From Enterovibrio sp045679545 (lineage in GTDB: Bacteria > Pseudomonadota > Gammaproteobacteria > Enterobacterales > Vibrionaceae), in the NCBI RefSeq assembly GCF_045679545.1, contig NZ_CP166194.1:1798001-1862000 (forward strand): a DNA stretch of 64,000 bases. The letters run 5' to 3'. Made by a program: the position numbers and the translations under genes. The number at the start of each line of letters is the position of its first letter. Positions within the stretch are counted from its first letter, which is position 1. Of this stretch, positions 54,197-63,295 are shown piece after piece. The notes under the pieces were generated by a model. The model saw only the letters and a list, made by a program, of their open reading frames with translations, had not been told where the DNA came from and searched no databases.

Positions 54197-54754
54197 TCAG
54201 CGCAAGCGCCGAATTACGGCAGCTGGGTTACCAGCAACCACAGCAAAAGGTTCTATATCACCATCAACCACGGAACCTGCTTCAACCACAACACCCTCAC
54301 CGATCGAAACACCCGCTTTGATGACACTGTTACCACCAATAACGACGTTATTACCAATGATTATAGGCAATGATATTTCATGCTCTCCGTTTTGCACATC
54401 AAGCGGCAGTAAGCTTTGGGTGATTGAGTAAATACCAACGCTTGGGCCAATCAGTACATTGTTTCCTATTTCAATATGACCGCTATCAATCAGTGTGCTG
54501 TTTGGGCCAATGGCAACATTGTTTCCGATATGAATGTTCATTCCATACGTGCAGGTAAATGGCGCTTCAACGACGAGGCCCTTACCTCGTTTCGCAAATA
54601 ACTTGGTCACGACCATGTCTTGTGCATCGGTGTCGGCAGGATCAATGCTATTGAGTTGTTGGCAAAGCCTGCGAGAGGCATAACGAAACTGAGTGAGCTC
54701 AAGATCAGCTGGGCTATAGGGTTTACCCTGCTGCATTTTTTCAAATTCGGTCAA
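54197..54754 (-). CDS. Maltose-acetyltransferase-like hexapeptide O-acetyltransferase
   Basis: 185 residues with an N-terminal Mac-type helical segment (MTEFEKMQQGKPYSPADLEL) and a left-handed beta-helix of hexapeptide repeats (IHIGNNVAIGPNSTL, IEIGNNVLIGPSVGI, IIIGNNVVIGGNSVI, VSIGEGVVVEAGSVV). VVAGNPAAVIRRL is the standard end. The usual catalytic His of Maa (in AxHP) is replaced here by SITQSLLP, so activity or substrate may differ. The start is TTG at 54754, backed by AAGGAAG five bases upstream and by Maa-like N-terminal residues. A second hexapeptide acetyltransferase in the window lies at 13629. Confidence 0.85.
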   Translation of the reverse strand: MTEFEKMQQGKPYSPADLELTQFRYASRRLCQQLNSIDPADTDAQDMVVTKLFAKRGKGLVVEAPFTCTYGMNIHIGNNVAIGPNSTLIDSGHIEIGNNVLIGPSVGIYSITQSLLPLDVQNGEHEISLPIIIGNNVVIGGNSVIKAGVSIGEGVVVEAGSVVDGDIEPFAVVAGNPAAVIRRLR

Positions 54755-54805
54755 CGTATCTTCCTTGATATCCGCATTACGGCTGATTTTGTTCCCTTTG
54801 TAACC

Positions 54806-56023
54806 TTAGCTTGTGACCGTGGAAACATCATTAAGGACTGACGCATACTCATCAATAAAACGGCGCCCTGCCACCAACCCATCTTGATAATCATGCTCTA
54901 GCTGAAATGGCTTGCTCAACAATGCACTGCTTGAAAGTGGTGCGCTCGGGTGGATCTGAATCAGTTCCGCGCGATGAGGCGGATTGGACATAAACTGAAT
55001 GGCATCTTGATAGCTATGGAAATGCTTCGTCATCATTTCCAGCATATCGCTATTCACCTTTTGTCCGGACATGGCATGTAAACGATAGATCGCATCACCG
55101 CCGTAGAGCCATCTACCGCCGTTTTTGTACGCAGTTTTTGGCATCATTTCTTTGAGCTTCGCCCAGATAGGTTCATGTGAATTATCTTTATATCTTTGCT
55201 TCAATTCTTCCAAGCGTAAAGAAAGTTGCTGATGAAACTCCGATAAGCGCTCAAACCGGTCATCCATGCTAAGACGCGTGAGATACTCCGGCAGCCTTGT
55301 TTCTACCCGGCTACGAATATTTTCAATGAAAGTAGAGCTGATGTGCGTTTTGTCATGAGCAACGGGTTCTGTTCTTATCACGATAATGACATCTGCACCG
55401 CGGTTGAACGCTTCTCTCGCGGGAATGGCCCCACTAACACCGCCATCAACATAATATTGATCACTAATTTGCACACTAGACGGGTACAACATAGGAATGG
55501 CACAGGTGGCTTTCAATACGTCGATCCAATCATCTTCAAAAAGACGAAAGTAATCGGGTTCTAGCGTTTTCGTATTGGTGACGCAAGCATAGGCATGTCG
55601 GTTTGCTAACACAGCCTTCGCTCTCTCGAACGCTAAGCCACTGGGGTGTGTTGGCCCCATGATCTCAAGCGCCCAGTCTAGGTCCATAAACTGTTGTCTT
55701 CGGACATATTTGAGTAAGTTGAAAAAGCGATCTTGAGTGGTGTACTCGGTAATAAAGCGATGGCCAAAGCCACGCTGTCGAGTGAGATAAGAAGAGATGT
55801 TCAAAGCACCGGCAGAGGTACCGATATAGATTTCGAAGGGATCAAAGCCTGCATCTAGAAAGCTATCAAGGACACCTGCCGTGTAGATACCACGCTGACC
55901 ACCACCCTGAGCAACAAGAGCAATACGTTTCTTGCGGCCAACTGTGGCCGTAGAGGGGGGACGAATTACATCCATCGAAGACGGAAAAGACGTCTGCAAA
56001 TCAGTGTCTTTGGGGCTCTGCAC
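54806..56023 (-). CDS. Patatin-like phospholipase (YjjU-like)
   Basis: 405 residues. The patatin catalytic dyad is visible: oxyanion loop QGGGQRGIYTAG, nucleophile Ser70 in IYIGTSAGALN, and the aspartate in YYVDGGVSGAIP (about residue 190). It should hydrolyse phospholipid or related esters in the cytoplasm, with no signal peptide. The C-terminal third is helical and charged. The start is GTG at 56023 with AGAGG upstream. It resembles E. coli YjjU, whose role is unknown. The acetyltransferase gene follows 51 bp downstream, possibly in one transcript. Confidence 0.88.
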   Translation of the reverse strand: MQSPKDTDLQTSFPSSMDVIRPPSTATVGRKKRIALVAQGGGQRGIYTAGVLDSFLDAGFDPFEIYIGTSAGALNISSYLTRQRGFGHRFITEYTTQDRFFNLLKYVRRQQFMDLDWALEIMGPTHPSGLAFERAKAVLANRHAYACVTNTKTLEPDYFRLFEDDWIDVLKATCAIPMLYPSSVQISDQYYVDGGVSGAIPAREAFNRGADVIIVIRTEPVAHDKTHISSTFIENIRSRVETRLPEYLTRLSMDDRFERLSEFHQQLSLRLEELKQRYKDNSHEPIWAKLKEMMPKTAYKNGGRWLYGGDAIYRLHAMSGQKVNSDMLEMMTKHFHSYQDAIQFMSNPPHRAELIQIHPSAPLSSSALLSKPFQLEHDYQDGLVAGRRFIDEYASVLNDVSTVTS

Positions 56024-56109
56024 AATAACCTCTACAAACAGGCTTAATCAGGTATACGTATTGTACCTACGGCCAATCACACAGAGCCAACTATTTATGG
56101 AACTAACCG

Positions 56110-56202
56110 CTATGAAAACACGATTGCTACAGTAGCAAAAGTGATAATACCGCTAAGTGCCACAAATGCAGTGACGAGTGCAATTTTCAGGTTTGTATCC
56201 AT
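56110..56202 (-). CDS. 30-residue single-pass membrane peptide
   Basis: A short frame MDTNLKIALVTAFVALSGII... to ...VAIVFS, stop TAG. After a short polar start (D2, K6) it is one unbroken hydrophobic helix (about residues 7-29). A strong AAGGAGCC ribosome binding site lies seven bases before the ATG, which is the main support since the frame is too short for statistics. It lies upstream of the patatin gene on the same strand. Such one-helix peptides often modulate a membrane complex or act as small toxins. No partner is known. Confidence 0.6.
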   Translation of the reverse strand: MDTNLKIALVTAFVALSGIITFATVAIVFS

Positions 56203-57133
56203 TTTACGGCTCCTTGCGAAATTAATCTGGCAACACATGCTTTACACATATTTAATGTAAGGAGTTTAACAGCGCAAGCCAGAATATTCACAACTCCATC
56301 TCTGATCGTCTTTCGTATAAGGCTTTCGTTTCATTTTGTGACACAAAGCAAAGCCCTTCACAGACGGGAATAATCAGCATTATCCGCTAACAACCGCCCC
56401 ATTAAATGACACATTTTGAAATACTCACCCACCTGCATATTTACTTCATTCATGTGACTAAAATGGACTGTATCCTGTGTTAATCTTTGATAAAAACTCA
56501 ATATAAATACCACCATTCAGATAACATTTCTTTAACTATTCACAATGGTTAATCTTGGAAAATGTATAGATTTTTATCGCTATTATTTAGATAGTTATAG
56601 AGTGAACAATATGGGCAAAAATCATTCAGCCACATCAATATCTCTTAAAAATCCCTAGTCTAACCTTGTCATTTGGCCAAAAACTTGCAATTTCGATCCA
56701 AACCTCAATTTTTGGTTAAATTTAAACCAATCAAATCACTTTACCAAATAACAACTTTCCACTAACACCAATCAACACAACAGTGTAATGAACTGCCAAT
56801 GTCATGTTTATATCGTCAATCAACCTAACACACTCCACCTCATTGGAATGATCGGGAGCATATCAGCACAAACATAAAAGATATGCGCTATTGATTTACC
56901 TATTACCAATGCTTAGTCTGCCAATAACCTCACTAATAGATGATTATCTTGTCTTTGGTGGAGGGAACAGTTTACAAACACAAGATCGTTGAGACACACC
57001 TGCTTGTGGTGCCTTGGGATAATAAACAAGACAAACCATGCCACACCGGCAAGCAACACACCTCCGCATGCTGTCATTCAAAAAGCGATGCATGGGAGAT
57101 AGGGAAAGGTGTTTTCAACAACAAGGAGATGTT
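56203..57133. other. 930-bp AT-rich intergenic region before the NSS transporter
   Basis: No ORF with start signals and no RNA gene recognised. Near 56714-56728 GGTTAAATTTAAACC is a near palindrome. The last 75 bp form a candidate leader stem (57062-57098). AAGGAG before 57134 is the transporter ribosome binding site. In-frame open sequence upstream from 57038 is not thought to be coding. Confidence 0.45.
57062..57098 (+). promoter_or_regulatory. Leader stem before the NSS transporter gene
   Basis: CTCC-G-CATG and CATG-GGAG pair over 8 positions with one bulged base around a 20-nt loop, 35 bp before the ATG. It could affect translation; no known riboswitch class is matched. Confidence 0.3.
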
Positions 57134-58633
57134 ATGAAAAGAGAACAATGGGGTTCACGCGCAGGCTTTATTCTTGCGGCAGTGGGCTCTGCAATCGGAC
57201 TGGGAAACATTTGGCGTTTCCCGTATATGGCTTATGAAAACGGCGGCGGCGCATTCTTTGTTCCTTACCTTTTTGCGATGCTGACTGCTGGTATTCCCTT
57301 TATGATCATGGAGTTTGGTCTTGGCCATAAACTTCGCGGTTCTGCTCCTGTCGTATTTTCAAAGCTAAACACTAAGTTTGAATGGCTAGGCTGGTTTCAA
57401 GTCGGTATTGCCGCCACTATCGCGGTGTATTACGTGGCAGTTATCGGTTGGGCCATGTCTTACGTTGGCTTTGCATTCGACCAAAGCTGGGGCACGGATA
57501 CCAATGCCTTCTTCTTTAGTGAGTACCTAAAACTGGGTGACAATTCGCCGAGTAGCCTAGGTGACTGGCAATTGCACATTGCCTTGCCAATGGCGCTGGC
57601 TTGGGCGATCACCTTTGCGGCTGTATTCACAGGCGTGAAAGGCGGTATCGAACGTGCTAGCAAGATCATGATGCCTTTGCTGTTCGTGATGGTTCTGTTA
57701 CTGGTTCTGCGCGTTGCGTTCCTGCCAGGTGCGGTAGACGGCTTAAACTACTTGTTTACCCCAGACTTCAGCAAATTGACTGACACCAAAGTTTGGTCAG
57801 CGGCATACGGCCAGATCTTCTTCACACTGTCTGTTGGTTTCGCCATCATGTTGGCGTACTCAAGCTACCTGCCGAAGAAGTCTGACGTAACAAACAATGC
57901 GTTCATGACTGTTCTGATCAACTGTGGTTTCTCCATCCTTGCGGGTGTACTGATCTTCTCTATTCTTGGCTACATGGCGCTTGAACAAGGGAAAGCCGTG
58001 ACCGAAGTCGTCAGCGGTGGTGTGGGTTTGGCGTTCGTGACATTGCCACAAGCGATTAACCTGTTACCGGCTCCTTACATTCTTGGCCCTGTGTTCTTCC
58101 TGGCGCTGGTTGTAGCGGGTCTTAGCTCGCACATCTCTATCATTGAAGCGGTGACCTCTGCCATCATTGATAAACTCAACGTTAGCCGTAAAGTCGCAGC
58201 CTCTGCGGTATGTGGTATCGGTGCGGTTATTTCCATGGCGTTTGCAACCAACGGCGGTCTGTTGCTGCTGGATCTGGTCGATTACTTCATGAATAACGTG
58301 GCGTTGTTGGCAAGTTGCTTGATTGAGCTGGTGATTATCGGCTGGTTGGTGAAAGTCTCCGACATCCGCGCTTACGTTAATAAGGTATCTGAGTTCTCTG
58401 TGGGCGCATGGCTAGAAGTGTGTGTTCGCTTTGTTAGCCCACTGATGCTGGCTTGGATCGTTGGTACAAACCTTGTGAACACGTTCAACGAAGGTTACGG
58501 CGGTTACGCACAAAGCGACCTACTGACGTTGGGTTGGGGATTAACGGCGGCACTGGTTGCTGTTGGTGTCATCATCAATATCGTTTCTTCGCCTGCTAAA
58601 AATTCAGCAGAAGCACAGGAGGCTAACGCATGA
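57134..58633 (+). CDS. Sodium-dependent amino-acid transporter, NSS/SNF family
   Basis: 499 residues, about 12 membrane helices. The N-terminus WGSRAGFILAAVGSAIGLGNIWRFPYMAYENGGGAF is the strongly conserved first helix of NSS carriers, with the sodium and amino-acid contact residues. LAGLSSHISIIE-type sequence late in the protein is also typical. The ATG at 57134 has AAGGAG upstream. A 32-residue membrane peptide gene overlaps its stop codon, which marks it as a MetP/MetS-like two-component NSS system for methionine, alanine or similar amino acids. Confidence 0.92.
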   Translation: MKREQWGSRAGFILAAVGSAIGLGNIWRFPYMAYENGGGAFFVPYLFAMLTAGIPFMIMEFGLGHKLRGSAPVVFSKLNTKFEWLGWFQVGIAATIAVYYVAVIGWAMSYVGFAFDQSWGTDTNAFFFSEYLKLGDNSPSSLGDWQLHIALPMALAWAITFAAVFTGVKGGIERASKIMMPLLFVMVLLLVLRVAFLPGAVDGLNYLFTPDFSKLTDTKVWSAAYGQIFFTLSVGFAIMLAYSSYLPKKSDVTNNAFMTVLINCGFSILAGVLIFSILGYMALEQGKAVTEVVSGGVGLAFVTLPQAINLLPAPYILGPVFFLALVVAGLSSHISIIEAVTSAIIDKLNVSRKVAASAVCGIGAVISMAFATNGGLLLLDLVDYFMNNVALLASCLIELVIIGWLVKVSDIRAYVNKVSEFSVGAWLEVCVRFVSPLMLAWIVGTNLVNTFNEGYGGYAQSDLLTLGWGLTAALVAVGVIINIVSSPAKNSAEAQEANA

Positions 58634-58728
58634 CAACAGGTGCAATCATTATGATGCTGATAGGTTTTGGCATCACTTGGGGTGGCGCTGCATGGTGCAT
58701 TCGTATCGCCATGAAAGCGGACAAGTAA
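58630..58728 (+). CDS. MetS-like small subunit of the NSS transporter
   Basis: 32 residues: MTTGAIIMMLIGFGITWGGA then AWCIRIAMKADK. One hydrophobic helix with a short basic C-terminal tail, as in the methionine/alanine import small-subunit family (MetS). The start ATGA overlaps the transporter stop, giving translational coupling and a 1:1 ratio. Too short for ordinary gene finding, but its context and sequence pattern make it convincing. Confidence 0.85.
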   Translation: MTTGAIIMMLIGFGITWGGAAWCIRIAMKADK

Positions 58729-58743
58729 CCCCCTCTTAAAAAC

Positions 58744-58774
58744 AAACCCCGGCAGCCTAGCCGGGGTTTTTATT
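58744..58774 (+). terminator. Intrinsic terminator of the NSS operon
   Basis: AAACCCCGGC-AGCCTA-GCCGGGGTTT, a 10-bp stem with 6-nt loop and T-rich tail, 15 bp after the small-subunit stop. Confidence 0.9.
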
Positions 58775-58818
58775 TGTGTCACTATCTCGCTGAACACTTT
58801 ATTGTTCAGCAGACATAT

Positions 58819-61800
58819 CTAGAAGCTGTTAATGAGGATCTTATTCTCTTCCAGCATATTACTGATCACATCTTGTCCTGTTGAATTCACTGGCATGTCG
58901 AACGCATCAGCCAAATCAGCTACCGACAAATTGCTGAAAGTGATTTGTTGATCAACATCTTCACCGTTCGATGCGAGAGACAATGTTGCTTCGTTTTCCT
59001 CGTTATTTTCCAAGGCAACAAGGTAACTGCTGAGGTCTTCGCTTTCGATGGTATCGAGTAAGTCACTGAAATCGAGCAGGTCGAGAGACGGCGAATAATC
59101 CTTGATGACATCAACAGTCCCCTCACCCCCATCTTGTTTGAGGAAGACGAAGGTATCTGATCCTTCACCACCATACATGCTGTCAGATCCCGCCCCCCCC
59201 GAAATCAGGTCGTTGCCCAGGCCACCATCAATTATATCGTTACCTGCCAAACCATTAATCTCATTGTCATCGCTGTTACCCACCAGCAAGTTGCTGCCAG
59301 CAGTACCGTCGATGACGGCGTCAAATGCGAGGTCATTGAGGACATCGTCTGCGTCTTCTCCCGCCACGATATCGAAGGTCGCGTCTGTCATATCACCAAT
59401 ATCGTTTTCCAGTTTCAGATCGAAGTGCTCCAGCGCTTCTTCTGCTACGGCACTAGAATTGAGATGGTAGGCGTATTCACCTTCAATGTGACGAGGGTCG
59501 TCTTTACCAAACACAGTCAACTCACCATGCTCAGTTTGAATCACGACCGTTGAATCTGACACTTCATAAACGGTGCTATCAAGTTGTATGGATTTAATAT
59601 GCCAGTGGCCAATCGTATTGTCTTCACTCAGCAGACTACCTGTTGCAAGGAAACTGCCGTCAAGCTGCGCGACAACAGCTTGCTCTTCAACTGCAAGCAC
59701 ACCGTCGACACTGAGCATTTCAGCAAAGTCTTCATCGCTGACAAACTCGATGTTACTTTCGGTGATGTCTTCCACATCGACGTTTTCCAGTCGAAGCGAA
59801 TAATCACCAATGGTAAGCACGGTATCCGCCCCATCTTGAGCCAAGCCAAGCGCTGCAAGTGACAGCATGCCAATTGAACGAGGTATAACGATTTTGTCAT
59901 CTCTCGCACTGAAATCGACAACCGTATCATTACCCTTGCCGTCATAGGCGACGACGTTATTGCCGCTGCCTAACTGGATGGCGTTGTTTCCTTCACCACC
60001 ATAAGCGATATCACTGCCGCTACTGCCAGACAGAACGTCATTGCCGTCACCACCTAGCATCAAGTCGTCACCGCTACCGCCATTAATATCGTCATTACCG
60101 CGACCACCGACCAGTGTGTCATTGTCATTAGCGCCAGACAACTTATCGTTGCCATCACCGCCAAAAACAACATCGTCACCTTCACTGCCTGACAAGATAT
60201 CATCACCTTTGCCACCTTTGACGATGTCGTTGCCAACACCACCGTAAGCAATGTCGTTACCATCTCCACCGGAGATATTGTCGCTTCCTTCCGCGCCGTA
60301 GAGCTTGTCATCACCAAGGCCGCCTTTCAGTGTATCGTTTCCTTCACCGCCTTGGAGTTCATCATTGCCACGCCCCCCTAACAAGACATCGTTACCTTCA
60401 TCACCGTGAATAACGTCATTGCCTCTACCGCCATTTAACGTGTCATTGCCTTCGCCGCCGTCCAATTCATCTGCGCCTTTACCACCAAAAAGCATATCGT
60501 CGCCGGATTCGCCAATCAGCAGATCATTACCTAAACCGCCATAGAGGGCATCGTCGCCTGTACCACCTTTCAATTCATCGTTGCCACGGCCACCGTTTAA
60601 CACATCATCACCAGCATCACCTTTCAGGTAATCACTGCCTTTACCTCCATAAATAGCATCATCGTCAGCACCACCAAAGATCCGGTCAGCGCCGAGGCCA
60701 CCGTATAGCTGGTCATTGCCGCTACCGCCGTAAACCTCGTCGTTGCCCTGTCCTCCACGGGCAATGTCATCGCCGCTACCGCCTTGAAGCACATCTTTAC
60801 CTTTGCCGCCATTCAATGTGTCTTTACCATCGCCGCCATAAAGTGCGTCAGCACCTAGGCCACCCTTGAGGAAGTCGTTGCCGAGGCCGCCTTGCAATTC
60901 GTCGTTACCACGACCACCGACAAGCAGATCATCCCCAATGCCACCATTCAGGTAATCCGCACCGCGACCGCCGTTTAAAGTGTCATTACCCGTTTCGCCG
61001 AAAATAAGGTCATTGCCATTACCACCACTGATAACATCCGCATTGCCAGTGAATTCATAAACAATGCCATCGACCTGGACGGTTTCGTATATTTCAGTAA
61101 TCGAAATGCCGTCGATGAGAGCGCCGTAGCTGTCCGATTTACCTTCACCTTGCAGCGTAACGGTAATGTTCTCTGTGCCAACTGGCACAACAAATAAGGC
61201 GTCGTAAGACACAAAGCTCGCATTTGACTGCGTATTATCAAAATATTGGTTATAAATGACATTGCCACCTTGATCGGTGATCGTCACAGAGAAGGGACTG
61301 GTTTCGGTGTCGCCGCCTTTATAGCGATTGGCATAGTCAAAACTCAACTCAAGGGGGATTTCATCATTTTGAGCAATGGATTCAACATTGATTGTCTGCT
61401 GCACCGTTGCGTTCTTATTGGTATCTAACTCCATCACCGTGTTGGTGTTGTCATTAGATGGCCCGCCGCCGAAACCGCCTTGTTGCAGTTCCATTTTAAC
61501 GTTATCTGGCGTACTCCAACCTGCAACGTCTCCATCATTGAACAAACCCCATTTGGCGCCTGCATTGTCACCCCACGCTTCAAAGTCACCATTGAATACT
61601 AGATTGTCTCCGCGGGTAGCGTTACCACTGCTGTCGCCATTGTCGCCATAAAGAACGTCATTACCTCTGCCACCGTTCAGCGTGTCGTTGCCGTCGCCAC
61701 CTTTCATTTCATCTTTGCCATTACCACCGAACAACGCATCATCGCCAGCATCACCTTTGATGTAATCACTACCGTTTCCGCCTCTTACGGTGTCATTGTC

Positions 61801-62841
61801 GTCACCGCCAAACAGGCGATCTGCACCATTGCCACCATTCAGAATGTCGTCGCCTTGAGCGCCATAAATCTCATCTTGCCCTTTACCACCTGACAAGGTG
61901 TCATCGCCATTGCCGCCTTGAAGTAAATCGTTACCTCGACCGCCATTTAAGGTGTCATTACCGTCACCACCAAAAAGGCTATCCGCGCCACGTCCACCGA
62001 AGAGTTGATCGTCACCCGTGCCGCCTTGTAATTCGTCACTTCCCCGTCCGCCCTTGAGAACGTCATCACCTGAACCGCCGTTCAGGAGATCATCACCACG
62101 TTGTCCAAGCAGCGTATCATCGCCTTCTTCGCCATAAACAACGTCATCACCATCGCCAGCTTTTATGGTGTCGTTGTCCGTGCTAACAACCGCTTGGATA
62201 GCGGAAACATCAAACAGAACATCATCATAATCGCGGTCGCCTAAGCCCCATAAGTCTTCCCATCCCGATGTTTCACCATCAAATCGCTCGTGGTCTCCAC
62301 CATCGCCATTAAGTTCTGAATTGGATACAAAGACATTGGCGCTAACGCCATCTTGAACAACTTGAGGGGGGCTAGAAACAAGATCGAGTTCGACCAATCC
62401 GTTGTCAAAGCCAAGGTTGTAGCCATTAGGGACGAGAAACATACCGACAGCATCAGCGTTTAAAGCAGGTGTGATTGTCACCGAAGCGCTTGATACTTCT
62501 TTGACATTATCAGCCAAAATTTGTGCTTCAAGTACGAGCCCATTTTCGTCGAGCACGTAGTAACCTATACTACTTTTGAAACCCGCCGAGCTTGCAATAC
62601 TGCTTAACTCAAGCTTGATGGGCCCATCGCCTTGAATGCTGAATAGGCTGCTGTCATTCGCATGTGATAGCTGAACGTCAGCTGGGGAAGGCGCAGTGTC
62701 ACTGCCGTTACCCATCACGACATCGTCACCACCACCAGCAGTGATCACGTCATCACCCAAGCCACCATAGATCTTATCGTTGAGCGCAGAGCCTGCAATC
62801 ACGTCATCAGATTGCGTACCGTAAACAATCTCATCTGCCAT
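58819..62841 (-). CDS. Large RTX protein with DUF4114-like and lectin-like modules, T1SS target
   Basis: 1,340 residues. Order: two short RTX units at the start (VYGTQSDDVIAG, ITAGGGDD); a DUF4114-like module (about 57-222, YYVLDENGLVLEAQILADN and WEDLWGLGDRDYDDVLFDVSA); RTX block 1 (about 227-403); a jelly-roll-like insert (about 417-600, NLVFNGDFEAWGD ... IDGISITEI) that looks carbohydrate-binding; RTX block 2 (about 607-985), one of the longest such arrays; a linker (985-1180); RTX block 3 (1180-1235); and a C-terminal VCA0849-type secretion target (1236-1340). It has no N-terminal signal, so type I export is expected. ATG at 62841 with AGGTGA upstream; GTG at 62850 is in frame. Calcium should fold it outside the cell. 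Function unknown; surface-layer, adhesive or matrix protein are possible. Confidence 0.92.
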   Translation of the reverse strand: MADEIVYGTQSDDVIAGSALNDKIYGGLGDDVITAGGGDDVVMGNGSDTAPSPADVQLSHANDSSLFSIQGDGPIKLELSSIASSAGFKSSIGYYVLDENGLVLEAQILADNVKEVSSASVTITPALNADAVGMFLVPNGYNLGFDNGLVELDLVSSPPQVVQDGVSANVFVSNSELNGDGGDHERFDGETSGWEDLWGLGDRDYDDVLFDVSAIQAVVSTDNDTIKAGDGDDVVYGEEGDDTLLGQRGDDLLNGGSGDDVLKGGRGSDELQGGTGDDQLFGGRGADSLFGGDGNDTLNGGRGNDLLQGGNGDDTLSGGKGQDEIYGAQGDDILNGGNGADRLFGGDDNDTVRGGNGSDYIKGDAGDDALFGGNGKDEMKGGDGNDTLNGGRGNDVLYGDNGDSSGNATRGDNLVFNGDFEAWGDNAGAKWGLFNDGDVAGWSTPDNVKMELQQGGFGGGPSNDNTNTVMELDTNKNATVQQTINVESIAQNDEIPLELSFDYANRYKGGDTETSPFSVTITDQGGNVIYNQYFDNTQSNASFVSYDALFVVPVGTENITVTLQGEGKSDSYGALIDGISITEIYETVQVDGIVYEFTGNADVISGGNGNDLIFGETGNDTLNGGRGADYLNGGIGDDLLVGGRGNDELQGGLGNDFLKGGLGADALYGGDGKDTLNGGKGKDVLQGGSGDDIARGGQGNDEVYGGSGNDQLYGGLGADRIFGGADDDAIYGGKGSDYLKGDAGDDVLNGGRGNDELKGGTGDDALYGGLGNDLLIGESGDDMLFGGKGADELDGGEGNDTLNGGRGNDVIHGDEGNDVLLGGRGNDELQGGEGNDTLKGGLGDDKLYGAEGSDNISGGDGNDIAYGGVGNDIVKGGKGDDILSGSEGDDVVFGGDGNDKLSGANDNDTLVGGRGNDDINGGSGDDLMLGGDGNDVLSGSSGSDIAYGGEGNNAIQLGSGNNVVAYDGKGNDTVVDFSARDDKIVIPRSIGMLSLAALGLAQDGADTVLTIGDYSLRLENVDVEDITESNIEFVSDEDFAEMLSVDGVLAVEEQAVVAQLDGSFLATGSLLSEDNTIGHWHIKSIQLDSTVYEVSDSTVVIQTEHGELTVFGKDDPRHIEGEYAYHLNSSAVAEEALEHFDLKLENDIGDMTDATFDIVAGEDADDVLNDLAFDAVIDGTAGSNLLVGNSDDNEINGLAGNDIIDGGLGNDLISGGAGSDSMYGGEGSDTFVFLKQDGGEGTVDVIKDYSPSLDLLDFSDLLDTIESEDLSSYLVALENNEENEATLSLASNGEDVDQQITFSNLSVADLADAFDMPVNSTGQDVISNMLEENKILINSF
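59935..61035 (-). repeat. RTX nonapeptide repeat block 2 (about 40 units)
   Basis: A 27-bp period encodes GGxGxDxLx units without interruption, e.g. GGRGNDELQGG and GGEGNDTLNGG. Individual units differ in codon use, so the array is old enough to have diverged at DNA level. Confidence 0.85.
61640..62172 (-). repeat. RTX nonapeptide repeat block 1 (about 20 units)
   Basis: The same 27-bp period as block 2, separated from it by the lectin-like insert. Units such as GGRGSDELQGG and GGNGSDYIKGD recur near-identically in block 2, so one block probably arose by copying the other. Confidence 0.85.
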
Positions 62842-63295
62842 TAAAATCACCTAGAGTCATTAACCTTTTTTCCTTGGTTAAAACTTAGACGTAATAGATC
62901 GATGCTCCAAATATGCAATATGAGTCTCATTTATGGAATGCGATAACATAAAGAGGCAACTGAAAGTAAGCGTTCTAATTGATTGAAATATTACAAGTAA
63001 TTTTGAGCAATCTGATGTGTATTGCGAATAGGTCGAATATGACCAGAAATAAAAAATGTTAAAAATATTTTTACGTCGGTTAAAAAATGGGCAAAAGCTT
63101 ATTTTTGCTAGGCAGCTAGCCATTAAATCTGCCCGTAAAGTCTGCGATTTTTCAGAGCCCATCACCGTTCAGTCATTCATCAAGCCTAATTTGTTTCGTC
63201 ACTAACTCCTTAATTTGCGCGTTTCGCGCTAGCACTCCCCCTTATTCTCTAAGATAATACGTGGCTTACGCAGAAGAATAAGAGGTACACCTTCA
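62842..63295. promoter_or_regulatory. 454-bp divergent region between the RTX gene and a response regulator gene
   Basis: Promoters of both genes must lie here. AAGAGGTAC precedes the regulator ATG. The stretch 63040-63110 is A/T-rich. No specific operator recognised. Confidence 0.4.

Noticed and set aside
57038..57133. N-terminal extension of the NSS transporter
   Set aside because: The extension is unlike NSS proteins and covers a leader stem; the ATG at 57134 has an AAGGAG at correct spacing and gives the conserved N-terminus.
57000..57133. Possible glycine or other riboswitch before the NSS transporter
   Set aside because: A stem is present but none of the conserved sequence blocks of known riboswitch classes can be found.
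59935..62172. Regular short repeats that could suggest CRISPR
   Set aside because: The 27-bp period encodes RTX nonapeptides in one continuous frame; there are no unique spacers between constant repeats and no cas genes.
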